DNA of 43,932 nt from a virus, in the IMG/VR virus record IMGVR_UViG_3300021594_000125, positions 1-43,932 of that record; one strand, 5' to 3'. Made by a program: the position numbers and the translations under genes. The notes beneath the pieces were generated by a model that saw only the letters and a list, made by a program, of their open reading frames with translations, made no database searches and was not told where the DNA came from. This document shows positions 31,855-38,098 of the stretch, in pieces; within the stretch, counting starts at the first letter, position 1; each line of letters begins with the position of its first letter.

Positions 31855-32447
31855 TTCTCTTCCTCCTCTTCCTTAATAAATTCACCAAGAACATCATTCT
31901 TTGCCGATCCCAAAGGCAACTTACTACTTACATCAATCGAACGGGCAAGACTCATTTCATCCCTACCAAAGACTCTGTGGTCAATGTCGTTGCTTTCCTC
32001 GCCGATGCGGATATACACACCGGACACCATCTGATCGAATGTCGTGCAGAACTCCCAAAACTCTTCGATTTGTTTGACTTCGGGATAGTCTTCATACCAC
32101 TTAACACTCTCGACAAAGAACACAATGTTCTGATCATCCCAACCCCATGAGTCTGCGTGCCACTCACCAAATAACTTACCGCCTTGTGCGTTCACAAACA
32201 GTTTTAGGTGCGTGCAGAACTGATCAAACTGCGCCTTCTCTCTTCCCTTTCCTGAGATGCATATGCCAACATCAGATCTGTAACCCATGATTGACCTCCG
32301 TATTTGTTTGTGTATCGGGTGATTGGAATTGGTTATCTCTCTCCGGAACTGCTCGGAACTGTCTACGACTTGTTTCCAAGACCTCTCTTGCCCAACGATT
32401 GCACGCAGATACGCCGCATTCCGTTTGATCCTGTGCTTGATTCTCAT
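31851..32447 (-). CDS. Unknown protein with a strong internal start
   Basis: The frame is open for 198 residues from an ATG at 32447 that follows GAGGACA. Inside it, the ATG at 32288 has a much better site, GGAGGTCAATC, giving a 145-residue protein (MGYRSDVGICISGKGREKAQ). The N-terminal 53 residues are Arg/Lys-rich (MRIKHRIKRNAAYLRAIVGQ) and could be a separate small gene now fused in frame. The C-terminal part is acidic and ends in EEEEEK. No family was recognised. Both starts may be used. Confidence 0.6.
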   Translation of the reverse strand: MRIKHRIKRNAAYLRAIVGQERSWKQVVDSSEQFRREITNSNHPIHKQIRRSIMGYRSDVGICISGKGREKAQFDQFCTHLKLFVNAQGGKLFGEWHADSWGWDDQNIVFFVESVKWYEDYPEVKQIEEFWEFCTTFDQMVSGVYIRIGEESNDIDHRVFGRDEMSLARSIDVSSKLPLGSAKNDVLGEFIKEEEEEK

Positions 32448-32456
32448 GGTCTGTCC

Positions 32457-32744
32457 TCATTCCTTTGCCTTTCTCCAATCGGTCATAGTCCACGACTGCA
32501 TGGCCTGCTTCATGCTCGGTGGTTTTTGTTCGGGTTTAGGTTTGGGTTTAACGGAACTCGGTTCCGGTGGGGATTGTCTTTTGTTGATACGATTTAACAC
32601 ACCCCAAGTTGTTGTCATGTAATACTTACGCTCGCACATGGATGTAAGGCCGATCTTCTCGCCATCAATCCACGCGATGTAAAAGGGCTTGCCGTGAAAC
32701 CGCACGACTTCGCCCAACGAATAACCTTCGGTTTGCTTGCTCAT
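32457..32744 (-). CDS. Small protein with Pro-rich linker holding the dyad
   Basis: The 95-residue protein has an N-terminal beta-rich part (GYSLGEVVRFHGKPFYIAWI), then a Pro/Lys linker (PEPSSVKPKPKPEQKPP) and a short C-terminal helix. The EPSSV in the linker is encoded by the dispersed dyad at 32553-32565, in the same frame as in the VWA gene. Its ATG overlaps the upstream gene's stop (ATGA). Function unknown. Confidence 0.6.
   Translation of the reverse strand: MSKQTEGYSLGEVVRFHGKPFYIAWIDGEKIGLTSMCERKYYMTTTWGVLNRINKRQSPPEPSSVKPKPKPEQKPPSMKQAMQSWTMTDWRKAKE
32553..32565. repeat. Dispersed dyad, copy 5, inside a linker-coding region
   Basis: Exact core, extended to CGGAAC-TCG-GTTCCG, translated as EPSSV on the - strand. 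Confidence 0.9.
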
Positions 32745-32938
32745 ATTGATACCCCCTGTTCCTCGCTCAGTTGATGCAGTTTGTATATGTAGTGGGCAAA
32801 GCGAATGATCGACTTGCCACGCTCAGTCTTGGGCTTTAGTTCTTTGTCTGAGTTGGCATACTCGTAATACGCATCAGACGCCTTGACCATGTAGAAGAAC
32901 AATTCCTCGTGGGTCATGTCCTCAAACTTCTTCTTCAT
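32741..32938 (-). CDS. Small helical protein, 65 residues
   Basis: It begins MKKKFEDMTHEELFFYMVKA and continues with helical, charged sequence (TERGKSIIRFAHYIYKLHQL). AGAGGTG precedes the ATG, and it overlaps both neighbours by four bases. No family was recognised; it could be a small adaptor. Confidence 0.6.
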   Translation of the reverse strand: MKKKFEDMTHEELFFYMVKASDAYYEYANSDKELKPKTERGKSIIRFAHYIYKLHQLSEEQGVSI

Positions 32939-33135
32939 TTCCGCACCTCTTTCTGATTGGTCATCTTCAGTTCCTCGGGGTCATAGATCAGTTGATACGC
33001 ACCCTTGCCATACGGGATACCGACTGTCCACTTGACCATACGCGCTTCACGCTCTCCGCAGGTCTTGCAGGTTTCATACCCCGCCTCGTATCGGGCGGGT
33101 GTTACAACGGCTTTCTTACATTTTGCGCATTTCAT
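32935..33135 (-). CDS. Small zinc-ribbon protein
   Basis: The ATG at 33135 follows AGGAGA and gives 66 residues; the same frame runs much further upstream but through the structured, repeat-bearing leader. C3-x2-C6 (MKCAKC) and C23-x2-C26 (CKTC) form a zinc ribbon. The rest is a short strand-rich tail (GKGAYQLIYDPEE). Such proteins often bind RNA polymerase, DNA or ribosomes. It is the first gene after the leader RNA and promoter region. Confidence 0.7.
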   Translation of the reverse strand: MKCAKCKKAVVTPARYEAGYETCKTCGEREARMVKWTVGIPYGKGAYQLIYDPEELKMTNQKEVRK

Positions 33136-33198
33136 AATGTTTCTCCTGTAAAGATGTTGCATGGTGTTATGGTGTATTTCGGACAACAACTCGTTCCT

Positions 33199-33314
33199 AA
33201 AAAACACACCGCCGAATAGATTGGTCTTACAAGTGAGTCCCGTTTTACGCATACGGGACAGGAGACGAACCACATACACAAACGCTACTCCACTAGGCCA
33301 ATCCACTCGGCGGT
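33199..33314 (-). ncRNA. Candidate structured leader RNA / attenuator
   Basis: Arms at 33208-33224 and 33298-33314 pair over 17 bases; the two non-Watson-Crick positions are G-U pairs only in the - strand RNA. An inner hairpin, GTCCCGT / ACGGGAC with a 9-base loop, lies at 33237-33259. Three bases after the outer stem the - strand has six T (33204-33199), as in an intrinsic terminator. It is about 530 bases downstream of a leftward promoter and just before the zinc-ribbon gene. It does not fold as a tRNA in my hands. It may be an attenuator, a riboswitch-like leader or the 3' end of a small RNA. Confidence 0.5.
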
Positions 33315-33404
33315 ATGTTCTACCGCTTTTGCCTTCTGCTATTTCGTTGCAGTCGGGGTCACCGAAAGGTTCAGGCATGGGGGAACAAATAAGTAGGCAT
33401 GACC

Positions 33405-33417
33405 GGAACTCGGTTCC
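33405..33417. repeat. Dispersed dyad, copy 6, in the leader
   Basis: Exact core, flanked as CCGGAAC-TCG-GTTCCACTCGG, with the outer ACTCG flank on the opposite side from copies 1 and 9. Confidence 0.9.
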
Positions 33418-33771
33418 ACTCGGCTCCGGCAACGATCAACAAGAGCAAGACGCACCACCACAACAGTTGAGAACTTGGTTTGTATGATTTTTCTCAGGGT
33501 GTTGTGGATCGGTATCTTGATTGATGGGGTCGTGTCTAATTTGTTACCCGCAGAGATACTGCTACTTGGCATCGCTTGTTCAACAGGGAGAACCTTCAGG
33601 ACTTTGGTTTGTCCTGCTTTGCGGTTCTGTGAATGGACTGTGTTTGAATAGGTCGGGTTGGGCTTTATTGCGCCACCTATACTTTATTCCCGCCTACCTA
33701 CGCACCGCCTTATGCACGACTTGGAGTTCGTGTTTGCGACTTGCAAGATACGCCTACTCTGCACCCCGAAC

Positions 33772-33784
33772 GGAACTCGGTTCC
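33772..33784. repeat. Dispersed dyad, copy 7, near the promoter
   Basis: Exact core in an extended form (CGAACGGAAC / GTTCCGGTCG, nine of ten arm positions pair). It lies about 65 bases downstream of the predicted leftward start site. Confidence 0.9.
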
Positions 33785-33853
33785 GGTCGAGGCTTTTGTG
33801 CAACTAGATTGTAAAAGAGCAGGGAAGTAGTGACAGACTACCTCCGAGGGGAG

Positions 33854-33882
33854 AGTATACCATAGATTAGACAACAACGCAA
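33854..33882 (-). promoter_or_regulatory. Strong leftward promoter beside the iteron field
   Basis: Read on the - strand: TTGCGT (33882-33877), 17 bases, TATACT (33859-33854), with TG one base before the -10 box (extended -10). Transcription would begin near 33847 and run left through the leader into the zinc-ribbon gene and the rest of the early block. The iteron field starts about 20 bases upstream of the -35 box, where activators or repressors would bind. Confidence 0.7.
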
Positions 33883-33900
33883 TATATTTGACAACTATTT

Positions 33901-34336
33901 TTGCACATTGACACAAACGAGAAATCATACAAAAGGCACATAAATACTACTTGCACATTGGAACATTTGGACATTCTTGAGAGCCGCATCAGGACTCGTT
34001 TGTGCAAATGTGTAATGTGGATTGTAAAAGAAATAAGGTAGTTGTAAATGTTCAAATGTGCAAAAACTGAAATCGGGTTTGGAATTTTTGCACATTCGAT
34101 AAGTGCTTGATTTGCAAAGGGAAAATGCGTTGAATGTGCAAATGTGCAAATGTGCAAAGGGTTTTAAGTGAGCGCGCCAAAAAATTGGAAAAACTGCATG
34201 GGTGGGGGGAGAGAGGGTTAATTTAGATTTCTCTCTTTTTTTTATGGAACATTTGAACATTTGAACATTCGGCCCGCAAACCCGCATGGTTGAGCCAAAG
34301 TTGAATGTGCAAAAGTTTTTTTGCGTTTGGACATTA
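33901..34336. repeat. Iteron-like field of GNACATT / AATGTNC words
   Basis: Fifteen exact copies of GNACATT or its complement AATGTNC occur in about 430 bases, nine in + and six in - orientation. Two places hold three tandem 8-base units: AATGTGCA at 34133-34156, and GAACATTT/C at 34247-34270. A third mixed cluster is at 33951-33975. Single copies lie at 33901, 34088, 34304 and 34329. The region is AT-rich and has no credible gene. The arrangement resembles replication-origin iterons or a multi-site operator upstream of the leftward promoter. Confidence 0.75.
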
Positions 34337-34398
34337 CAGACAATTCAATGCTGGCGCGGGTCTGCGTGTTTTGGTTAATTATTGACCACCCCGCAAAG

Positions 34399-34413
34399 CC
34401 TTATGCCATAAGG
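34399..34413. repeat. Perfect short inverted repeat
   Basis: CCTTATG-C-CATAAGG: seven-base arms with one central base, between the iteron field and the DnaA-box match. It is a possible operator. Confidence 0.5.
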
Positions 34414-34438
34414 GTTTGAGCCGTTTTTGATGCGTAAC

Positions 34439-34447
34439 TGTGGATAA
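34439..34447. promoter_or_regulatory. Consensus DnaA-box match
   Basis: TGTGGATAA, the exact complement of the bacterial DnaA box TTATCCACA, lies about 100 bases from the iteron field and is followed by a T tract. By chance one such 9-mer would be expected about 0.3 times in a window of this size on both strands, so it is suggestive only. Confidence 0.35.
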
Positions 34448-34571
34448 CTTTTTTGGAGGGTGCTTTTTGGGGTCGCGCGTGTCAGCCGACTCTGTTGTCA
34501 CTGGTTTCGATTGTCGTGCGTTGGGGAGTGCAAGGGGTTGCGGTTGTATGGTGCGTGGGAAGATGTTGAGT

Positions 34572-34584
34572 GGAACTGAGTTCC
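34572..34584. repeat. Dispersed dyad, copy 8 (variant)
   Basis: GGAACTGAGTTCC: the centre differs from the other copies (TGA instead of TCG), and the change makes the arms pair over six bases. It lies between the DnaA-box match and the terminator. Confidence 0.85.
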
Positions 34585-34628
34585 GTTGGGTTGGGTGGCG
34601 AATGTTTGGCATTTGCGCGGTGCAGACG

Positions 34629-34662
34629 AAAAAAAACCCCGCAAGCCCGAAGGCCTGCGGGG
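34629..34662 (-). terminator. Leftward intrinsic terminator of the first early gene
   Basis: CCCCGCA (34637-34643) and TGCGGGG (34656-34662) enclose an inner GCC/GGC stem and a four-base loop. On the - strand eight T follow. It lies 18 bases after the stop of the 233-residue gene, so the first early genes form a separate transcription unit that ends before the iteron field. Confidence 0.92.
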
Positions 34663-34680
34663 TAAAGTGCTTGTGTCTAA

Positions 34681-35382
34681 TTACTTCTGTCCTGCGGGGA
34701 CTGCATACTTGATCTTGGACTTGAACCACTTAGTAGCCCATGCCTGTAATTCAACGCTCGCTTGCTTGAGATCGTTCTTGTAGCACGCGTTATAACATCT
34801 TTGCCCATGATCTTGGACAATCTCTTGCACGCTCTTTTTGTTCTTAGAACTAGACTGCCGATTGTTTGGATCTTTCTCCTTGAATTTCCCTGCGAATTCA
34901 AGTCTGCACCAATCAGTAAACTTCCTGAAACGGCCTTTGGCTCCGTCTGCCGCTTTCTTTACTTGCTCCGTTTGCGAGGCGTCTACTGCATCACTTTTTA
35001 TTTCGCCACGCGAGGGATTGATTGATACATTTACAGCAAGACCCTTTGACTCAAAGTGCGCTTTGTAAAATATCACGCGGATTTGATTCGTAATACTTTT
35101 ATCAGCATCAAAAAACTTCTTGCCATATGATTGCTGACACTCCGCGTAAAACACTTTACGGGCCGCGCTTACTGCATCGCCTGCCGTATCTTCGGCATTG
35201 AACGCATTGACTAATGCAAGCGCGCTAGACTGCAACTGTTTCAAACGCGCATTGATCGCATCGCCTATTTGCTTGGCCTTGCGAGTAGCACCTGCCACGC
35301 GCTTGTTTGTTGCTTCCCCTTTCAAGTGTGATTGAATGGGGGACTCTTTTACTGCAACTTCTTTCTTGGCGGATTTAGCCAT
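34681..35382 (-). CDS. Basic protein of unknown function, early gene
   Basis: The ATG at 35382, with AGGAGATG in front, gives 233 residues; the frame extends to 35451 but through a dispersed dyad. It is Lys/Ala-rich. A helical N-terminal half (NKRVAGATRKAKQIGDAINA, then RLKQLQSSALALVNAF) is followed by a Lys/Arg/Ser-rich part (NNRQSSSKNKKSVQ) and an aromatic end (LQAWATKWFKSKIKYA). It has no known motif. Its position as the main early gene beside the origin-like region, with its own terminator, suggests a nucleic-acid-binding or host-takeover role (inference). Confidence 0.65.
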   Translation of the reverse strand: MAKSAKKEVAVKESPIQSHLKGEATNKRVAGATRKAKQIGDAINARLKQLQSSALALVNAFNAEDTAGDAVSAARKVFYAECQQSYGKKFFDADKSITNQIRVIFYKAHFESKGLAVNVSINPSRGEIKSDAVDASQTEQVKKAADGAKGRFRKFTDWCRLEFAGKFKEKDPNNRQSSSKNKKSVQEIVQDHGQRCYNACYKNDLKQASVELQAWATKWFKSKIKYAVPAGQK

Positions 35383-35388
35383 TTGATT

Positions 35389-35410
35389 ACATCTCCTGTA
35401 AACAAGTTGA
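35389..35410. repeat. 22-base leader repeat, copy A
   Basis: ACATCTCCTGTAAACAAGTTGA differs by one base from the copy at 35648-35669. On the - strand it ends in the ribosome-binding site of the 233-residue gene. A weaker relative (TCTCCTGTAAAGATGTTG) lies before the zinc-ribbon gene at about 33141-33158. Confidence 0.8.
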
Positions 35411-35417
35411 TAGACAG

Positions 35418-35440
35418 CGAGTGGAACTCGGTTCCGTTCG
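35418..35440. repeat. Dispersed dyad, copy 9 (extended 23-base form)
   Basis: Core at 35423-35435; identical over 23 bases to copy 1. It lies in the leader of the 233-residue gene, 35 bases before its ATG. Confidence 0.9.
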
Positions 35441-35525
35441 CCGCGAAGCAAGCGGAATCGCCTGCTTCTACCCTTAGTGAATTCCTAGCCCCAATCGCGC
35501 CTCAAGTTGTTGTCCAGATCGCACC

Positions 35526-35651
35526 CTACCGGCGTGGGGGGTCCGCTTCCACAGCGTTGTTCGGGTCCCATCGCTCTACACAGTAATCCGCACAAACAAC
35601 TACAACTTTTTTACAATCACCATCAATTGGCAACAAAACGTACTGATACAT
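35526..35651 (-). CDS. Small Cys-containing protein, 41 residues
   Basis: A 41-codon frame starts at the ATG at 35651, directly after a copy of the 22-base leader repeat that also precedes the 233-residue gene. The product begins MYQYVLLPIDGDCKKVVVVC and continues ADYCVERWDP, with three cysteines and a protein-like alternation of strands. The Shine-Dalgarno match (AGGTG) is very close to the ATG, which lowers confidence. It would be the first gene of the leftward block. Function unknown. Confidence 0.45.
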   Translation of the reverse strand: MYQYVLLPIDGDCKKVVVVCADYCVERWDPNNAVEADPPRR

Positions 35652-35669
35652 CACCTGTAAACAAGTTGA
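35648..35669. repeat. 22-base leader repeat, copy B
   Basis: ACATCACCTGTAAACAAGTTGA, one mismatch from copy A (35389-35410); it overlaps the start of the 41-residue frame. Confidence 0.8.
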
Positions 35670-35735
35670 CCCCCACCCCTCAATCCTGCAGACCCACCCC
35701 CTTCGTTTTAATTACCTCCCCTGCCCCCCACCCCC
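35670..35735. other. Strand-asymmetric C-rich tract before terminase genes
   Basis: The + strand is almost free of G and has several runs of four to six C. The - strand therefore has GGGGG/GGG and GGGG/GGGGG runs that could form a quadruplex with one long loop. It fills the space between the divergent blocks. It may be a packaging (pac/cos-type) site for the terminase encoded next to it, or a promoter-associated structure. Confidence 0.4.
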
Positions 35736-35761
35736 TATATTTTTAGACACTCACAAACATC

Positions 35762-35791
35762 TTGACTTTTAGACAGTTTCAAGGGTACATT
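35762..35791 (+). promoter_or_regulatory. Possible rightward late promoter
   Basis: TTGACT (35762-35767), 18 bases, TACATT (35786-35791). The predicted start would be at or just before the terminase ATG at 35799, implying a very short or absent leader. TTTTAGACA occurs twice here (35741-35749 and 35767-35775), 26 bases apart, as possible factor sites. Moderate evidence only. Confidence 0.4.
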
Positions 35792-35798
35792 CCGCCCC

Positions 35799-36404
35799 AT
35801 GCTGATTTTGACACCCGACCTTGAGATCCCCCTGATTGACGACCTTGATCAGGACTTCAATAAATTGACACTGCGGGAGCGGGCCGAGGTAGCGTGCAGA
35901 ACCATCGAGATCCTGTCTGCGGCGGGAGCCGACTTCACAGGAGAAGAGCCTCAAGACATGGCTATAGCCAGGGATGTAATTCGGGGCAGCGAATCACTAA
36001 CTACAAAGACGGTAAAACAAAGTCCGGGTGCATTGGCTCATGTACGCCGCTTGTTAACAGAGTACGAAGAACAAGTTGTTATAGAAGCAGCCCAACTTCG
36101 TAACTACATTACCAATAAACTAATTATTGAGTCGGATGACAACGATCCACGCATACGGATTAAAGCGCTTGAACTTCTTGGCAAGATTAGTGATGTAGGG
36201 TTGTTCACAGAGAAGTCTGAGATTACATATAAGAACAAGTCTGATGAAGAGTTGGATAAGACGCTTGAGTCTAAGATCCAAGAAATTCTCAACCGCAATA
36301 CGATTGACCTAGCCCCGGAGGATGTCTTTGGAGACCCCAAAGAGCGAAGCCCATTCCTTGAAAAGTTTAAACCCGCAGATTCTGAGCAATCTCAGCAGGG
36401 TTGA
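35799..36404 (+). CDS. Terminase small subunit-like protein
   Basis: The 201-residue protein directly precedes and overlaps the large terminase gene by 83 bases. The N-terminal half is helical and acidic (ERAEVACRTIEILSAAGADF). The centre has IRIKALELLGKISDVGLFTE, a helix often seen in small terminases, and the end is Pro/Glu-rich. Small subunits bind the packaging site and load DNA into the ATPase subunit. No clear ribosome site precedes the ATG apart from AAGGG, 12 bases upstream, in keeping with a near-leaderless transcript. Confidence 0.75.
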   Translation: MLILTPDLEIPLIDDLDQDFNKLTLRERAEVACRTIEILSAAGADFTGEEPQDMAIARDVIRGSESLTTKTVKQSPGALAHVRRLLTEYEEQVVIEAAQLRNYITNKLIIESDDNDPRIRIKALELLGKISDVGLFTEKSEITYKNKSDEELDKTLESKIQEILNRNTIDLAPEDVFGDPKERSPFLEKFKPADSEQSQQG

Positions 36405-37857
36405 GAAGGAAAAACTTCTAGAAGCGCTCTTGGAAAAAGAGCGTAGGCAGCGTGTTGCCTCTTGTAAAGCAGACTTTCTTGAGTACGTCAAGCAGATGTG
36501 GCCAGGGTTTATATCAGGTAGACACCATCGCATCATGGCGGATGCGTTTAATAAAGTAGTAAAAGGGGAACTAACTCGTGTCATCATCAATATGCCACCC
36601 CGGCACACCAAGTCTGAATTCGCTTCGTATTTGTTTCCATCCTGGTTTCTTGGAAATAACCCACACAAGAAAGTCATCCAAACCTCTCACACTGCCGAAC
36701 TTGCCACCGGATTTGGTCGTAAGGTCCGGAACCTTGTGGACGGAGGCGATTACAAAAAAATTTTTGAGGATGTTGAACTGCAAGCGGACAGTAAGGCTGC
36801 GGGCCGTTGGAACACAAATCACGGCGGGGAATATTTCGCAATTGGTGTTGGCGGTGCAGTTACGGGTAAGGGCGCCGATCTACTTATCATTGATGACCCG
36901 CACTCGGAACAAGAGGCGGTTCAAGCCGAAACTAACCCGGAAATCTATGACAAAACCTATGAATGGTATACGTCTGGTCCGCGCCAGCGCTTACAGCCAG
37001 GGGGCCGCATTGTCATCGTGATGACACGGTGGAGTAAAAAAGATCTGACTGCTCAAGTTTTAAAATCCTCATTACAAAGAAACGGTGAGACGTGGGAAGT
37101 GATTAACTTCCCAGCAATCATGCCGAGTGGCAAACCACTGTGGCCTGAGTTTTGGCCTCTAGAAGAACTAGAAGTACTAAAAGAACAACTGCCCGTACAC
37201 AAGTGGCAGGCGCAGTATATGCAGGACCCCACCAGTGCAGAAGGCGCGCTGATCAAAAAAGAATGGTGGCGGATGTGGGAGAGAGAACACGCACCTCCTT
37301 GCGAGTTCATCATTCAGTCTTGGGATACTGCATACACTAAGAACACACGGTCTGACTACAGCGCCTGCACCACATGGGGTGTGTTTTACCAAGAAGATGA
37401 AGACACGGGATATAAGAAGCCCAACATCATATTGCTCAATGCGTTTAAAGAACGCATGGAGTTCCCAGAATTAAAACAAAAAGCGTTGGAAGAATATCAA
37501 TATTGGAAGCCCGATGCGTGTATTGTTGAAGCGAAGGCGGCTGGCGCGCCGCTCATATTTGAGTTACGTCAGATGGGGGTTCTTGTTTCCGAATACACCC
37601 CTAGCCGTGGCAACGACAAGATTGCCCGAGTTAATGCGATTACGGACCTCTTTGCTTCAGGCGTTGTCTGGGCACCCGAGACCCGCTGGGCTGAAGAAGT
37701 CATAGAGGAGTTTGCGGCGTTCCCGGCTGGCGAACATGACGACTTGGTGGACTCCAGCACCCAGGCGTTGATCAGATTTAGACAGGGCGGCTTCATACCA
37801 TTAGACAGTGATGAAGCAGATACTCCGTTTGAGGCTAGGCCAAGGGCGTACTACTAA
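36322..37857 (+). CDS. terL: Terminase large subunit
   Basis: The 511-residue protein has the packaging ATPase motifs MPPRHTKSEF (91-100; Walker A variant) and LLIIDD (187-192; Walker B with catalytic acid). The nuclease domain has D335 (QSWDTAYT), E/K in VEAKAAG (about 399-405) and a final GEHDDLVDS. It powers DNA entry into the procapsid and cuts concatemers. GGAGG directly touches the ATG at 36322; the TTG at 36328 is better spaced, so the true start may be two codons later. It overlaps the small subunit and, by one base, the next gene. Confidence 0.95.
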   Translation: MSLETPKSEAHSLKSLNPQILSNLSRVEKEKLLEALLEKERRQRVASCKADFLEYVKQMWPGFISGRHHRIMADAFNKVVKGELTRVIINMPPRHTKSEFASYLFPSWFLGNNPHKKVIQTSHTAELATGFGRKVRNLVDGGDYKKIFEDVELQADSKAAGRWNTNHGGEYFAIGVGGAVTGKGADLLIIDDPHSEQEAVQAETNPEIYDKTYEWYTSGPRQRLQPGGRIVIVMTRWSKKDLTAQVLKSSLQRNGETWEVINFPAIMPSGKPLWPEFWPLEELEVLKEQLPVHKWQAQYMQDPTSAEGALIKKEWWRMWEREHAPPCEFIIQSWDTAYTKNTRSDYSACTTWGVFYQEDEDTGYKKPNIILLNAFKERMEFPELKQKALEEYQYWKPDACIVEAKAAGAPLIFELRQMGVLVSEYTPSRGNDKIARVNAITDLFASGVVWAPETRWAEEVIEEFAAFPAGEHDDLVDSSTQALIRFRQGGFIPLDSDEADTPFEARPRAYY

Positions 37858-38096
37858 TGGAACAGTGGAAAAAGAGAAACTGGGTGCAGATCACGGGAAT
37901 TCTGTGGCGCGATGGGTTTGATGAGAGGAATTTATTACAGAGGTTGCGAGACTATGCGCTTTGGCGTTGGTACAGCGCTGTACGGGCTATGAAAAACCCA
38001 GCAAAATGGTGGAAGCGCCGCCAACGGGTGCGCCAGATCAACCGATATTTACTAGCCGAGGCTCGTAAATATGAACAAGACCGACAAGGAATTTAA
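37857..38096 (+). CDS. Small basic Trp/Arg-rich protein
   Basis: The 79-residue protein overlaps the terminase stop (TAATGG). It is strongly basic and aromatic (WRDGFDERNLLQRLRDYALW, then KWWKRRQRVRQINRY). It is likely helical and DNA- or head-binding. No family was recognised. It lies between terminase and portal, a place where small head-completion or packaging accessory genes are common. Confidence 0.6.
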   Translation: MEQWKKRNWVQITGILWRDGFDERNLLQRLRDYALWRWYSAVRAMKNPAKWWKRRQRVRQINRYLLAEARKYEQDRQGI

Positions 38097-38098
38097 AA

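Larger units (their letters stand above)
33315..33853. other. Gene-poor transcribed leader region
   Basis: I see no gene here with a credible ribosome-binding site. A 77-codon leftward frame (33339-33572) and rightward frames cross it but lack sites and family features. It holds two dispersed dyads (33405-33417 and 33772-33784) and lies between a leftward promoter (33854-33882) and the structured RNA. It is probably a long untranslated leader. Confidence 0.5.

Noticed and set aside
32272-32493. 73-codon leftward frame overlapping 31851-32447
   Set aside because: It is out of frame with a better-looking coding sequence and has only a weak start.
33208-33314. tRNA-like segment
   Set aside because: The outer arms resemble an acceptor stem, but they continue to 17 bp and I cannot form D, anticodon and T arms of normal size on either strand.
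33136-33432. N-terminal extension of the zinc-ribbon frame
   Set aside because: It crosses the structured RNA and a dyad and has no ribosome site; the start at 33135 has AGGAGA.
33339-33572. 77-codon leftward frame in the leader
   Set aside because: No ribosome-binding site, no recognisable family, and it runs through a dispersed dyad; more likely untranslated leader.
34209-34241. Rightward terminator from the GAGAGAG / CTCTCT stretch with T run
   Set aside because: The stem is short with a long loop, and no + strand gene ends there.
34379-34729. 116-codon leftward frame over the terminator
   Set aside because: It contains the intrinsic terminator and the dyad, overlaps the real early gene and has low-complexity composition.
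22636-35440. CRISPR array made of the dispersed dyads
   Set aside because: Spacing is hundreds to thousands of bases and irregular, and no cas gene is present; the RecB/Cas4-like nuclease alone is not evidence.
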